A stretch of 28,007 nt of DNA. It comes from CAIVSN01 sp043778375 (GTDB lineage: Bacteria > Patescibacteriota > Gracilibacteria > BD1-5 > UBA2023). The position numbers and the translations under genes are program-made. Below the pieces are notes generated by a model. It was not told the DNA's origin, ran no database searches, and saw only the letters and a list, made by a program, of their open reading frames with translations. Shown piece by piece: positions 1 through 8,469 of this stretch. The stretch is from the NCBI GenBank assembly GCA_043778375.1, contig JAYWGH010000027.1, forward strand, positions 1 to 28,007, in the 5' to 3' direction. Position 1 is the first letter of the stretch. Each line of letters begins with the position of its first letter.

Positions 1-254
1 CCGTACCCAGCGTTATTAATAAGTCATGAGATAGATAATTTCTCTGAGGTAATTTTCTCTAGGAAAGCCTCACGGGACTTGCTATTTGTCAGATCAAGAG
101 GGATCCATAGACAACGTTCATGGACGACTACTGGCTCAGATATATCTCGCGATGTACCTATCACCCAGCATTCCTTTGCGAGGAGGAGATCGAGAGTAGC
201 TCTTCCTATACCTGATGAAGCTCCCGTAAGAATTACATAATTAGGCTTTTGCAT
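1..254 (-). CDS. Short-chain dehydrogenase/reductase, 3' end cut by the window edge
   Basis: N-terminal 84 or so residues of an SDR-family NAD(P)-dependent oxidoreductase. Visible are the Rossmann nucleotide-binding motif TGASSGIG at residues 10-17, an acidic LDLTN segment that usually contacts the adenine ring, and the structural motif NNAG. The codon just before LINNAG is TGA (24-26 on the minus strand); read as Gly it joins the two halves, and as a stop it would cut the protein before NNAG. The catalytic Tyr-x-x-x-Lys lies beyond the edge, so the substrate cannot be inferred. The ATG at 252-254 overlaps the end of the upstream membrane-protein gene by 14 nt, which suggests co-transcription and coupled translation with the grpE operon. 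No Shine-Dalgarno is visible. Confidence 0.88.
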
Positions 255-615
255 ACCAGGCGAGCATAAGATAAATAGTTGATGCGATAATAAATACCGG
301 CACTATCCAATCGGTGAAGTTGAGAAACCAGAGAGGTTTGTCATAGAAGAAATTGAAAAAGACTATTTCAACCATAAACAGTACAATCATACATATGATC
401 ATTCCTATGAACGGAGCAGGTGGATTGGTAGCAAAGAATCTCACATACAACCACATGAGGAGAGCAAAAGTTCCTATAGAAATGCTGTAGTGAGCGATGA
501 TAAAGAGAGTACGCTCCCATTTTTCTGCTACTACAAAATATGCTCAAAGTATTCCCCATCCTACGATTGAGAGGAGAGCAAGCCTTATGGTTTCGAGCGT
601 GAGAAGAGCAGACAT
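241..615 (-). CDS. Small four-helix integral membrane protein of unknown function
   Basis: 124-residue hydrophobic protein that I do not recognise. It starts at the ATG 613-615, has one in-frame UGA (544-546, Gly in ...AYAG-type context read as GAYF) and ends in TAA at 241-243. Four likely transmembrane helices are visible: roughly residues 9-28, 36-57, 68-88 and 98-120, with a Lys/Trp/Arg turn after the first. No catalytic or transport motif is seen. It lies 9 nt after the grpE stop and overlaps the SDR start by 14 nt, so it is the third gene of the same minus-strand operon. Under the standard code only the last 71 codons would be found. Function is unknown; a small permease subunit or membrane-stress protein are guesses only. 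Confidence 0.75.
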
Positions 616-624
616 AAAAGTGGA

Positions 625-1155
625 TTAAGTTGTTGGTAGGTCACTTCCGACGATTACTTTAGCATGTCGTATTACCCGATCACCGAGCTTATATCCACGT
701 TCAAACTCTTGGACAATCTGTCCTGCTGGACCTGGCCCTTGAGAGAGTGCTTCGTGGAGATCAGGATCAAGCTCGCTCCCTACAGAGCTAAACGCTACTA
801 CTCCCATGCCTTCGAGGACTTTTGAGAGACCAGCGGCAGCATTTTTTACTCCTTCATACACCACCCCAGTTTGAGACTCGGGAGGAGTTCCAGAGACCAC
901 TCGGTCGAGGTTATCGAGAGTAGGGAGGAGTTTGCGCGCAAAATTCTCAGTAAAGTATCGAGACATATCTGCTCGCTCTGACTCTCCTCTCTTTACGAGG
1001 TTTTGATAGTCAGCAGTCGATCGAGCGAGAGACTCTTGGAGCTTGGTGATGGTGAGAGTGGAGTCTTCGAGTTCAGTTTGAAATGCCTCAGATGAGTTTA
1101 TCTCCTCGGTGTCGACTGTAGGATCGAGAATTGGGTCTTGAGTCTGATCAGCCAT
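625..1155 (-). CDS. grpE: GrpE nucleotide exchange factor for DnaK
   Basis: 176-residue GrpE, the cytoplasmic co-chaperone that releases ADP from DnaK. An acidic, disordered N-terminus (about 1-30) is followed by the long dimerising coiled coil, with the family signature ADYQNLVKR at about 48-56. The C-terminal beta domain carries GVKNAAAGLSKVLEGMGV, LDPDLHEALSQ and the terminal GYKLGDRVIRHAKVIVG, all characteristic of the family. Length is normal. It has no in-frame UGA. The ATG lies 2 nt after the TAA of the coiled-coil gene (TAAGTATG), so the two are surely co-transcribed; no Shine-Dalgarno is present. dnaK and dnaJ are not in the window, so grpE is separated from its usual partners here. 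Confidence 0.96.
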   Translation of the reverse strand: MADQTQDPILDPTVDTEEINSSEAFQTELEDSTLTITKLQESLARSTADYQNLVKRGESERADMSRYFTENFARKLLPTLDNLDRVVSGTPPESQTGVVYEGVKNAAAGLSKVLEGMGVVAFSSVGSELDPDLHEALSQGPGPAGQIVQEFERGYKLGDRVIRHAKVIVGSDLPTT

Positions 1156-1157
1156 AC

Positions 1158-1679
1158 TTATTTAAGTTTCTTTTTAAGAGCTTTGTAGGCGTCAGCGAGA
1201 TCATTTGTGAGATCTTTTTTGACGGTTGCGATTTTCTTGGCAAGTTTTTTTGCTACATCTTCACTTTCAGATTTTGCAGATTCTGCAAATTTCTCCCCCT
1301 CACTCATGAGATCCTCTATAATTTCAGCTCGTCGATCATAGAGTTTTTGTGCTTCATCCATGAGCTCATCTTTCTTGAGATTTCATGTTTTTGTGAGAGC
1401 CTTGAGTTCTTTTTCAGCTGTTTTTTTGAATGCCGCGATCTCTGTAAGGGCCTGAGCTTTGAGCTCGGCTACACGCTCACGGTTTTCAGGAGAGAGGACT
1501 TTTTTCTCAGCTTCAGTCCAGAGGGTCGAATGCACCTTTTTGATATCTTCAGTGAGAGTAGAGAGATCCTTATCTTTGCCGTCTTTTGTAAATTTGAGAG
1601 CTACGAGGAGACCTGCTACATATCCGAGTCCAAGGAGGAAAACATTGCTTTTTTTCATAAAAAGGTGGGTTAAGAACAC
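1158..1679 (-). CDS. YtxH-like membrane-anchored coiled-coil protein
   Basis: 173-residue protein with one N-terminal hydrophobic helix (NVFLLGLGYVAGLLVALKF, about residues 11-29), then a long Lys/Glu/Ala-rich helical region with heptad-like spacing up to a basic end (KALKKKLK). A short glycine-containing helix followed by charged coiled coil resembles the YtxH family of small stress-associated proteins; the match is by architecture only. One in-frame UGA (1383-1385, Gly) joins the halves. The first ATG (1677-1679) is chosen because a TATACT box ends 5 nt upstream, giving a nearly leaderless mRNA. An alternative start is the ATG at 1656-1658 (MKKSNVF). It is the first gene of the operon that includes grpE. 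Confidence 0.7.
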
Positions 1680-1684
1680 TTGAT

Positions 1685-1710
1685 AGTATAATGCTTGTTA
1701 AAAATTGCAA
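1685..1710 (-). promoter_or_regulatory. Probable promoter of the minus-strand grpE operon
   Basis: On the minus strand a TATACT -10 box (1685-1690) lies 5 nt before the first ATG of the coiled-coil gene. TTGCAA (1705-1710) upstream is a candidate -35, but the 14-nt spacer is short. Transcription would start at or next to the ATG. It is divergent from the plus-strand promoter at 1737-1765. Called from consensus only. Confidence 0.4.
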
Positions 1711-1736
1711 CTGAAGCTGTAAAAATCATCGGATAT

Positions 1737-1765
1737 TTGAAATTTTACGCAAGTTACGATAGTAT
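1737..1765 (+). promoter_or_regulatory. Promoter for a leaderless plus-strand transcript
   Basis: TTGAAA (1737-1742), a 17-nt spacer, then TAGTAT (1760-1765). The expected transcription start, 6-7 nt downstream, coincides with the ATG at 1772, so the mRNA for the 96-residue protein would have essentially no 5' leader. No ribosome-binding site is present, which fits. Confidence 0.5.
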
Positions 1766-1771
1766 CTGTGT

Positions 1772-2062
1772 ATGTTGCCTCTGCAAGATTCCCAGAATAC
1801 TTTGAAGCAAAAACTCATCATTTTGGAGCCCCACTGGGCTGATGCGAGTATTTTCTTGGAATTTTTGAATGCCGGAGAGATGCACGCTAGTGAAATCGAA
1901 AAGCTTCTAGGGTATATAATCGAGGCTGAGAATATCACTGAGACTGCAGCTGCGAGTGCTCTCCATACACAGACAAAATCTCTCTTACAGTCCTTGCGAT
2001 CAAAGGAGGCTCTTGAGCGTGAGCAAGAGCAAAGGTTCGGTGAAATTAATATTCTCTTCTAA
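1772..2062 (+). CDS. Unrecognised 96-residue, helical protein
   Basis: I do not recognise this protein. It is predicted cytosolic and mostly helical, with no signal peptide, no membrane segment and no UGA codon. Visible segments are an amphipathic N-terminus (LKQKLIILEPHWADASIFLEFL), an alanine-rich middle (ENITETAAASALHTQTK) and a charged end (LRSKEALEREQEQRF). The ATG at 1772 fits a promoter with its start point on that codon. The stop TAA (2060-2062) is one nucleotide before the ATG of the 632-residue gene, so the two are co-transcribed and probably function together. The middle and end could form a short coiled coil. No function is proposed. Confidence 0.65.
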   Translation: MLPLQDSQNTLKQKLIILEPHWADASIFLEFLNAGEMHASEIEKLLGYIIEAENITETAAASALHTQTKSLLQSLRSKEALEREQEQRFGEINILF

Positions 2063-2063
2063 T

Positions 2064-3962
2064 ATGTCTCCTATCTCAAAAGAGACCTCCCCGGGCTCAA
2101 ATGAACGACTTAGTAAAGAGATGAAACATCCAGGAAAGGTAGCAGAAGTGCTTATTAGAAATAATTGAATAAATTCGTTGAAAGAAGGACTAATGACGCG
2201 AGAGCATGATATAAAACTTCAGCAAATAGTGAAAGCTTCCCAGGAGGTGTTGCAAAAACAGTTCCCGAGTATCGCCGTGAATGTGGGGCCAGTAGCTGAG
2301 AGACTGAAAGTTATGACCTCGAGTGTTTTACAGAGTCCGCTTGTGCCTGACATTGTGAAAAGGCGCTTTTTAGACGATATTATGAAACGGATTGAGCTTC
2401 TCTCCCGTATAACTCCTACGACGCTTGATTTATTGCAGTTTCAAAGGGGAGTTAACTCACTCGGTGTTGAGACTATTCAAACACTGGATATGACATCTGA
2501 ACAAACTAGCCAGTACTACTTACAAATTGCTACAGAAGAGACACTTACGCAGTATGCATCTGGGGCAATTGCAGGTATTCAGAGCGCGTACATAGACAGT
2601 CAAACTCAAGAGAATGGTATGTGAATGCATACCAAGAGCCTGAATAGCTTTATCGATGAATATGCTCGTCTAGATGCAGGATATGGAGTAAATGTATCGA
2701 GTATGGTTCGCGAAATAAAGTCGAGAAAGGGCTTTTCGAACTTAGGGAATGAGATGATTTTTTCGGAGATTCGTTCGAGATTATTTGAGGAATTTGCAAA
2801 ACTTGATCCTGAATTTGCAAAAAATACTCTTCAAATCCGAGCAACACTCAAGCAGAACCCAAATTTCCAGATACAGAGTATAAAGTCTATTCCGCCAGTA
2901 AAAACAAAGATTTGAGAGATATCGCTTCTTACCCTTTTGGAGACCTATCGTGTACCGCTTGTGAAATTTCAAGATACTCAATTAGAAATCAATCGCTTTA
3001 AGGGTCGCGCAGAAGGGAACGATATAACCACGAGTTTTCGAGATAAAATAGGGGCAGATAATTTAGAAAGTAGTCTTTCTCATATAAATGTTTCCGACAT
3101 ACAGACTCGCTTGGCAAATATGTCGGCTGCAGATTGTGTGATTCTTTTAACAAAAATAGCTCAACTTGTCCCTTGAATTGGTGACTTGCTCTGAGTTGGC
3201 GATAGCTTTATGGCTGGATTCAATGGAATGTCGACAGAAGGGAAGGTGCTCTGAAACTTCGAGCGAAGTGTAGGCTTAATTCTCTGAGCACTTTGAATAT
3301 TTGGAGTTGGAGCTCTTGCTGTTCGTGGAAAAAATCTTCAAAAGATAGCAGCTATTATTGATTCTCTTGCTGTCATGAAGAGAGTTCTGCCTATGAAACT
3401 CACGGCTACTCTTAAAAAAGCAGTAGAGTTAGAAAATTGAGGTATAGAAATGGTGGCAAGAACTATCAAGCTCCTACAAAAAACCCTACCACAATCACTT
3501 CTATCTACAGCTGCACTGAGTAAGATCGAGAAAGATGTTCTCGCTGTCAAAGATTTACATTGAGTTTCTCTTGTTCCTTTTGGGAAGAGCACAACTGGGA
3601 AATACGTTGATAACTTTACTTTCGGTAAGATGAGCCAGACTGCCCTAAGATCAAAAGCGATTATATCACAGGGACTTCGTAATTCGGATATAGAAGAAAG
3701 GGTTATCGATAAAGCTCTCCTTGATGAGTTGAGAAATGGACAAAAGTATACATTCTCAACACCGGAGTGAAAGATATTTAACGGTCGTCTTGTTGAAAAA
3801 CGTGATGATGGAGCAGTGCATATGCAGTATAAAGATCGACTGGGAAAACAGAGAAGTGTGTGGGTAGCAGTAGAAAGTCTCTACTCTGGTGGAAAGATCC
3901 GTGATCTTCTTCCAGATAATCCTGATCAAAAGGTCTATCAAGTTAGTCCGTCTCTGGCATAG
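2064..3962 (+). CDS. Unrecognised 632-residue protein with 11 UGA-Gly codons
   Basis: I do not recognise this protein; it is visible as one gene only under code 25. Eleven in-frame UGA codons (2166, 2622, 2913, 3174, 3192, 3252, 3285, 3294, 3438, 3561, 3768) join short open stretches that all lie in one frame from ATG 2064 to TAG 3960-3962. The first 370 or so residues are soluble and helical. A glycine-rich hydrophobic stretch follows at about 371-425 (GIGDLLGVGDSFMAGFNG, then GLILGALGIFGVGALAV), which may be a membrane hairpin. The last 80 residues look like a small beta domain (QKYTFSTPEGKIFNGRLV, then HMQYKDRLGKQRSVWVAVESL), perhaps SH3-like. It starts 1 nt after the 96-residue gene and ends 42 nt before pilT. 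Glycine is encoded by UGA far more often than in the pilT block. Confidence 0.8.
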
Positions 3963-3969
3963 TCTTTTT

Positions 3970-3996
3970 TTGCCCAAATTTTGGTTGTATGATACT
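3970..3996 (+). promoter_or_regulatory. Possible promoter upstream of the pilT-like gene
   Basis: TTGCCC (3970-3975) and GATACT (3991-3996, within TATGATACT) lie in the 42-nt gap before the PilT ATG at 4005; the spacer is 15 nt. The predicted start point falls at or just before that ATG, again leaving almost no leader. The same TATGATACT string occurs at 23442-23450 before the large surface-protein gene. Consensus-based and weak. Confidence 0.35.
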
Positions 3997-4004
3997 CTAC
4001 TTGT

Positions 4005-5081
4005 ATGTCTCTTGCACACATCCAAAAACTCCTCGATGAAATATCGAGTAACAGCCTCTCAGACCTCCACCTTACGACAGGTCTTGTCCCGTATATAAGG
4101 CAGCCTGATGGGGCGATGGTGCCAGTAGTAGCATTTGGAGTTGTGAGTGCTGAGCTCATGCGAGAGTTTGCGTCATACGCTCTCCCTGCGGACAGGCGAG
4201 GAGCTTGGCCAGATGAAAAAGAGCTCGATGCGTCTTTTACTCACGCGGGTGCCCGATTTCGTATTAACGCGTACTACGAGAGCCGAGGTCCGAGTTTTGC
4301 GATCAGGCGGATAGCGCAAAGTATTCCTACTCCTGCGGAGCTAGGGATTTCTCCTGCTTTTCTCGACCTTGTTACCAAAAAACAAGGACTCATCCTCGTA
4401 ACTTGAGCGACGGGATCTGGGAAATCTACTACGCTCGCCTCACTCGTCGAGTATATCAACTCGACTCAGTCGCACCATATCATCACCATCGAGGATCCGA
4501 TCGAGTACATGTTTGAGTCAAAAAAGTCCCTCATTCATCAGCGAGAAATAGCGACCCACACACTCTCTTTTCCTCGGGCGATCAAGTCCGCTCTGCGAGA
4601 AGACCCCGATGTGGTCGTGATAGGGGAGATGCGTGATCCTGAGACGATGGCTGCGGCGATCACCCTGGCTGAGACTGGGCATCTCGTGATCTCTACTCTC
4701 CACACAAACGATACAGTGAGTGCGATCGATCGTATTATCGATAGTTTTCCGGCTGGTGCTCAATCTCAAATACGGGTCCAACTCGCACTCTCACTCTCGG
4801 GGATTCTTTCGCAGTCACTTCTCCTACGAAAAGATGGCAAAGGGCGAGTAGCAGCGAGAGAGATCCTCATGAGCAATGACGCTGTGCGCTCCCTCATTAT
4901 TCGAGGACTCACGCACCAGATCTACTCAATGATCGAGCTCGGAGCTGGCGAGGGGATGGTACTCATGGACCGTGCTCTCGAGTCACTCTACCTCTCAAGA
5001 GCCATTAGTTATGATACTTTTGCGAGTCGAGTTCGCGATCGCGATATTCTCTCTCTTCATACCCGCACACCATGAGCATAG
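4005..5081 (+). CDS. pilT: PilT-like type IV pilus retraction ATPase
   Basis: 358-residue secretion ATPase of the GspE/PilT superfamily, the hexameric cytoplasmic motor that depolymerises type IV pili. An N-terminal PAS-like domain has the family opening LTTG...IRQPDG. The RecA-like domain has Walker A GATGSGKST (134-142), Asp box TIEDPIEY (161-168), Walker B VVVIGEMRD (203-211) and His box from H226 to H233 (STLHTND). AVRSLIIRG at 293-301 resembles the PilT-specific AIRNLIRE motif, favouring PilT over PilB. The first Walker A glycine is a UGA codon (4404), strong evidence for code 25. The UGA at 5073 is also read through, so the real end is TAG 5079-5081, overlapping the next gene by 10 nt. 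No other pilus genes are in the window. Confidence 0.93.
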
Positions 5082-6022
5082 AGCAAAAAGAAATAGTCGC
5101 TCCTGCCTCAAAAAATTCTCTCGAGTCTCTCAAGGGGGCACTTATGAACGCTCCAGTTATGGCGTTTCTCTCAAAGTTTGATACCTTCCTCAAAAAGAAA
5201 GAGCAGTTTCTCAAAAAGGGAGAGGTACTTTTTGAGCCAGGAGAAAATCCCTACCTCTACATTGTTGCGTCTGGAGCCCTAAGTATTCTCCGTGTCTCGA
5301 CAACAGGAGAGGCAAAGGAAGTGGGTAAGGTCTACACAGGGGGATTTATCGGAGAAGGAGTACTCTCAGAGCGTATCCTCAAAGAAGTACGAGCCATGAG
5401 TCATACAGAGAGTACAGTAGTGGTGGCACTCACTATCGCGGATATCGAGTTTCTCGAGGCGCAGGATCCAGCGACACTCGCAACCCTCTATAAACATATC
5501 AACAATGTCACGAGTCTCAGGCTCGCTCAGAGCGGTCGAGAACTCGCGGTGATGTACGAGGCGACGCAAAAATTCCAGGAGTATCGAGAGCTCGGAGGTC
5601 AGTGACTCCTTAAGGCGATAGGGCATATACGCACAAATCTCGGACTTGATAGTATCGTAATGATCGAGGAACATCCGTTTGTACCATGATTATTTGTCTA
5701 CAAGTACAATACAAAATTTCCGTCAGTATTCCCTCTCAATCAAAAGGTAGAGCCCGAGATCAAGCTCGAGCGGGGCGCTCTCGCCAACGCTCTCCTCTCT
5801 ATCCGTGCGGATCAAAACACCTACTGTATGCCTCTCATGCTTGGGGAGAAGAGCCTGGGATATATGGTTGTAGCGGCAAGTGTTGGCAAAAAAGTCGAAG
5901 ATGCTGATGTGCGCCTCCTCGAGCATCTGACTCCTATGATCGCCTCGATGCTCAGATCCGTACAGCTCGATACAGACGCTCGTGCTAAATCCCTCAGTTT
6001 GTCGCAAGACTCCTTGGTGTAA
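5072..6022 (+). CDS. Cyclic-nucleotide-binding plus GAF-like sensor protein
   Basis: 316-residue cytosolic protein with two ligand-binding-type modules and no output domain that I can see. Residues about 40-150 look like a CRP/cNMP-binding beta-roll: KKGEVLFEPGENPYLYIVASGALSIL, then TGGFIGEGVLSE in the phosphate-binding-cassette position. The usual Arg of that cassette is not evident, so cAMP or cGMP binding is not certain. Residues about 178-305 resemble a GAF domain (LKAIGHIRTNLGLDSIVMIEE, CMPLMLGEKSLGYMVVAA, and a final LLEHLTPMIASML helix). UGA codons at 5603 and 5687 encode Gly178 and Gly206. No helix-turn-helix is visible, so it is probably not a transcription factor. Its ATG sits inside the pilT end (ATGA), implying coupled translation and a link to pilus control. 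Confidence 0.78.
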
Positions 6023-6041
6023 TCCCTTTTTTGTCTATACT
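6014..6041 (+). promoter_or_regulatory. Internal promoter before the VirD4-like ATPase gene
   Basis: TTGGTG (6014-6019), 16 nt, then a good -10 box TATACT (6036-6041). The start point would be about 6048, leaving roughly 7 nt before the ATG at 6055. Because the -10 box lies inside any longer version of the reading frame (TTG 6031 or GTG 6043 starts), it supports ATG 6055 as the true start. Confidence 0.45.
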
Positions 6042-6054
6042 GGTGGCGTCATAT

Positions 6055-8469
6055 ATGAATATTCAAAGCGAAGTCCGAGTTGATCGCCTCAATGAAAAGG
6101 GGGTTTTTGTGGCTGAGCAGATTCTCAATATTCTCCATAATACTCTCCCACACTCCGAGCATATTTCTATCGCTAAAGCTCGTTCAAAGTTGCCTTTTGC
6201 CTTTGAGGTAATGTGTATCGAGGGGACAGTGAGATTTTTTATCTCGGCGCCTGAGGAGTACATGGGGATTTTTGAAAACCAGATTTACGCACATTTTCCA
6301 AACGTCGAGATCGCCCGTACGGATAAAGCGCTCATTCCAGAGAGAATTGTGACGGCGGGGTATGAACTCGCAAAGCCCTACATCGCACCGATCAAGATCT
6401 ATACAGGTCTCAAGGATCGCAGTGAAAAAGAAACAGTAGATCCACTCTCGTCTATAACGAGCGCTATTACCAAGGCAAATAAGGGAGAGTTTGCACTCTT
6501 GCAGGTGGTTTTTAGTCCAATATATGACAAGTCTTGGAAGAGTGAGCGACTCATCGAGATTCTCACCTCAAAGCGACCAAAGTGGCTCAAAAAGCTCCTC
6601 GTGAGTCAGTTTGGTTGGGTGCTCGGACTCCTCACCTACCCGTTTAAGGGGCTGTATTTTCTCATGAAGCTCGTGGCGGGAGTGAGTGCCGAAGAAACTC
6701 CCGAGTACGCAAAACCTGACTCTGATGCCGGCAAAATTGTCCTTGAGAAAACTACTCCGTTTGGGTACGCTGTGACGCTGCGGTCTGCGGCTCTCAGTCC
6801 TGAGCCAGTGCGAGCTCGTATGCTCCTCGGAGAGATAACAGCGTCCCTCTCTATACTCGGACGCTCTGATGGGAATAACATTGTCCGCTCAAAAAAAGAT
6901 CCACTCATGAGCGATATGACGGCTCGGGTAAACAATGGCTCGCTCATACTCAATACCGCTGAGCTTGCTGGACTCGTACATATGCCGACGATATATGTGC
7001 GTACTCCTGGGATCAACTGGGTCGTCACCAAGAAGTTTGAGCCACCTGCCAATCTCCCGACTCTCGATGCGAGTGCGGTCGAGCATCCTGAGACCGGAGA
7101 GATTACGCCGATTGGGACGACAAATTTTCGGGGAACGGATATCCCATTTGGACTCATGCCAGGCGATCGTCGGCGACATGTCTATATCATCGGAAAGACC
7201 GGAATGGGGAAATCAACCCTCCTTGAAAATATGATATTTGATGATATAAGCAAGGGACGAGGAGTGGCGGTCGTTGACCCTCACGGCGATCTCGCTGAGA
7301 CAATCCTCTCGTCGATCCCAAAGAGTCGTACCAACGATGTAATTCTCTTTGATCCGTCGGACTCCAAGTGGCCGATCGCATTTAACATGCTTGAGCAGGT
7401 CGATCCAGAACTCCGTCCTATCGTAGCGTCTGGGCTCGTGGGAGTTTTTAAAAAGATATTTGGTGAGAGTTGGGGACCTCGCCTCGAGCATATTTTGCGC
7501 AACACGATCCTCACGCTCCTTGAGATCCCAGAGACGACGATCATGTCGATCCCTCTCATGCTCACGATGAAATCGTATCGCCAAAAGATCACCGCCAAGG
7601 TCAAAGACCCTATTCTCAAGAAGTTTTGGGAGGCAGAGTTTGAGGCGATGGGTACCTCCTGACAGGTCGAGGCAGCAGGTCCGATCCTTAATAAAGTAGG
7701 ACAGTTCCTCTCGAGTCCACTCGTGCGAAATATTGTCGGTCAGCCCAAAAATCCGTTTTCACTCCGGTGGGCAATGGATAATAAAAAGATCGTAATCGTA
7801 AATCTCTCGAAAGGCAAAATCGGTGAGGACTCCTCAGCACTCCTCGGGGCGCTCATGATTACAAAGTTTCAGATCGATGCAATGAGTCGAGCGGATATCG
7901 CCGAAAAAGATCGTGTAGACTTCTACCTCTATGTTGATGAGTTCCAAAATTTTGCTACCGACTCGTTTGCGACTATTCTCTCAGAAGCTCGCAAGTACAA
8001 GCTCAATCTCGTCATGGCAAACCAGTATATCGACCAGATGACGGAGACGGTTCGAGGGGCAGTATTTGGAAATGTGGGGACTCTTGCGTCTTTTCAGGTT
8101 GGGATCCATGACGCGAAGGTACTCGCCGAGGTGATGGATGAGGAGATCATGCTCCCAGTAGACCTCATGAATCTCAAAAAGTACGATATTTACACAAAGC
8201 TCCTCATCGATGGGATGCCGTCTCCGGTATTTTCAGCGACGACCTTTGCTCCGATCCAGTCTCGTCTCGAGATCCCAGAGCAAAAGCGCGATATTATCGC
8301 TAAAGTCTCTCGTGAGAAGTACGCAAAACCAGTCGCTCTCGTCGAGCAAAAGATCATGGAGTTTAATGTAAAAGTCGTTGAGGATGAAAAGAAGTTTAAG
8401 GTCGCAGAAGAGGCCTACAAGGAAAAGAAAAAAGAGGAAAAACGACAAGCAGCTGTGAAGCCCGTCTAA
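6055..8469 (+). CDS. VirD4/TraG/HerA-like P-loop ATPase
   Basis: 804-residue protein with a long N-terminal region of unknown fold (about 1-370) and a C-terminal RecA-like motor domain of the HerA/FtsK-VirD4 class. Walker A is GKTGMGKST (380-388), followed by the class-typical VVDPHGDLAETIL; Walker B is FYLYVDEFQNF (from 623), and an EARKYKLNLVMANQYIDQM stretch resembles the sensor region of VirD4/TraG proteins. A hydrophobic stretch near residues 182-207 could be a membrane anchor. A charged Lys/Glu tail ends the protein. One UGA (7660, residue 536) encodes Gly. Proteins of this class couple ATP hydrolysis to DNA or protein movement across membranes. No relaxase or T4SS channel gene is nearby, so the substrate is unknown. 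The stop overlaps the next start (TAATG). Confidence 0.85.

Noticed and set aside
1131..1673. 180-residue plus-strand frame rich in Phe and Cys
   Set aside because: Antisense shadow of the grpE start and the Lys/Glu-rich coiled-coil gene, whose AAA/GAA codons read as Phe on the other strand.
4404..4406. Frameshift or nonsense mutation splitting pilT, and likewise most other genes
   Set aside because: All breaks are TGA in frame at conserved glycines; recoding explains them all, with no shift of frame.
6031..6054. Upstream TTG or GTG start for the VirD4-like ATPase
   Set aside because: A TATACT promoter box lies inside this extension, so the ATG at 6055 is the better start.
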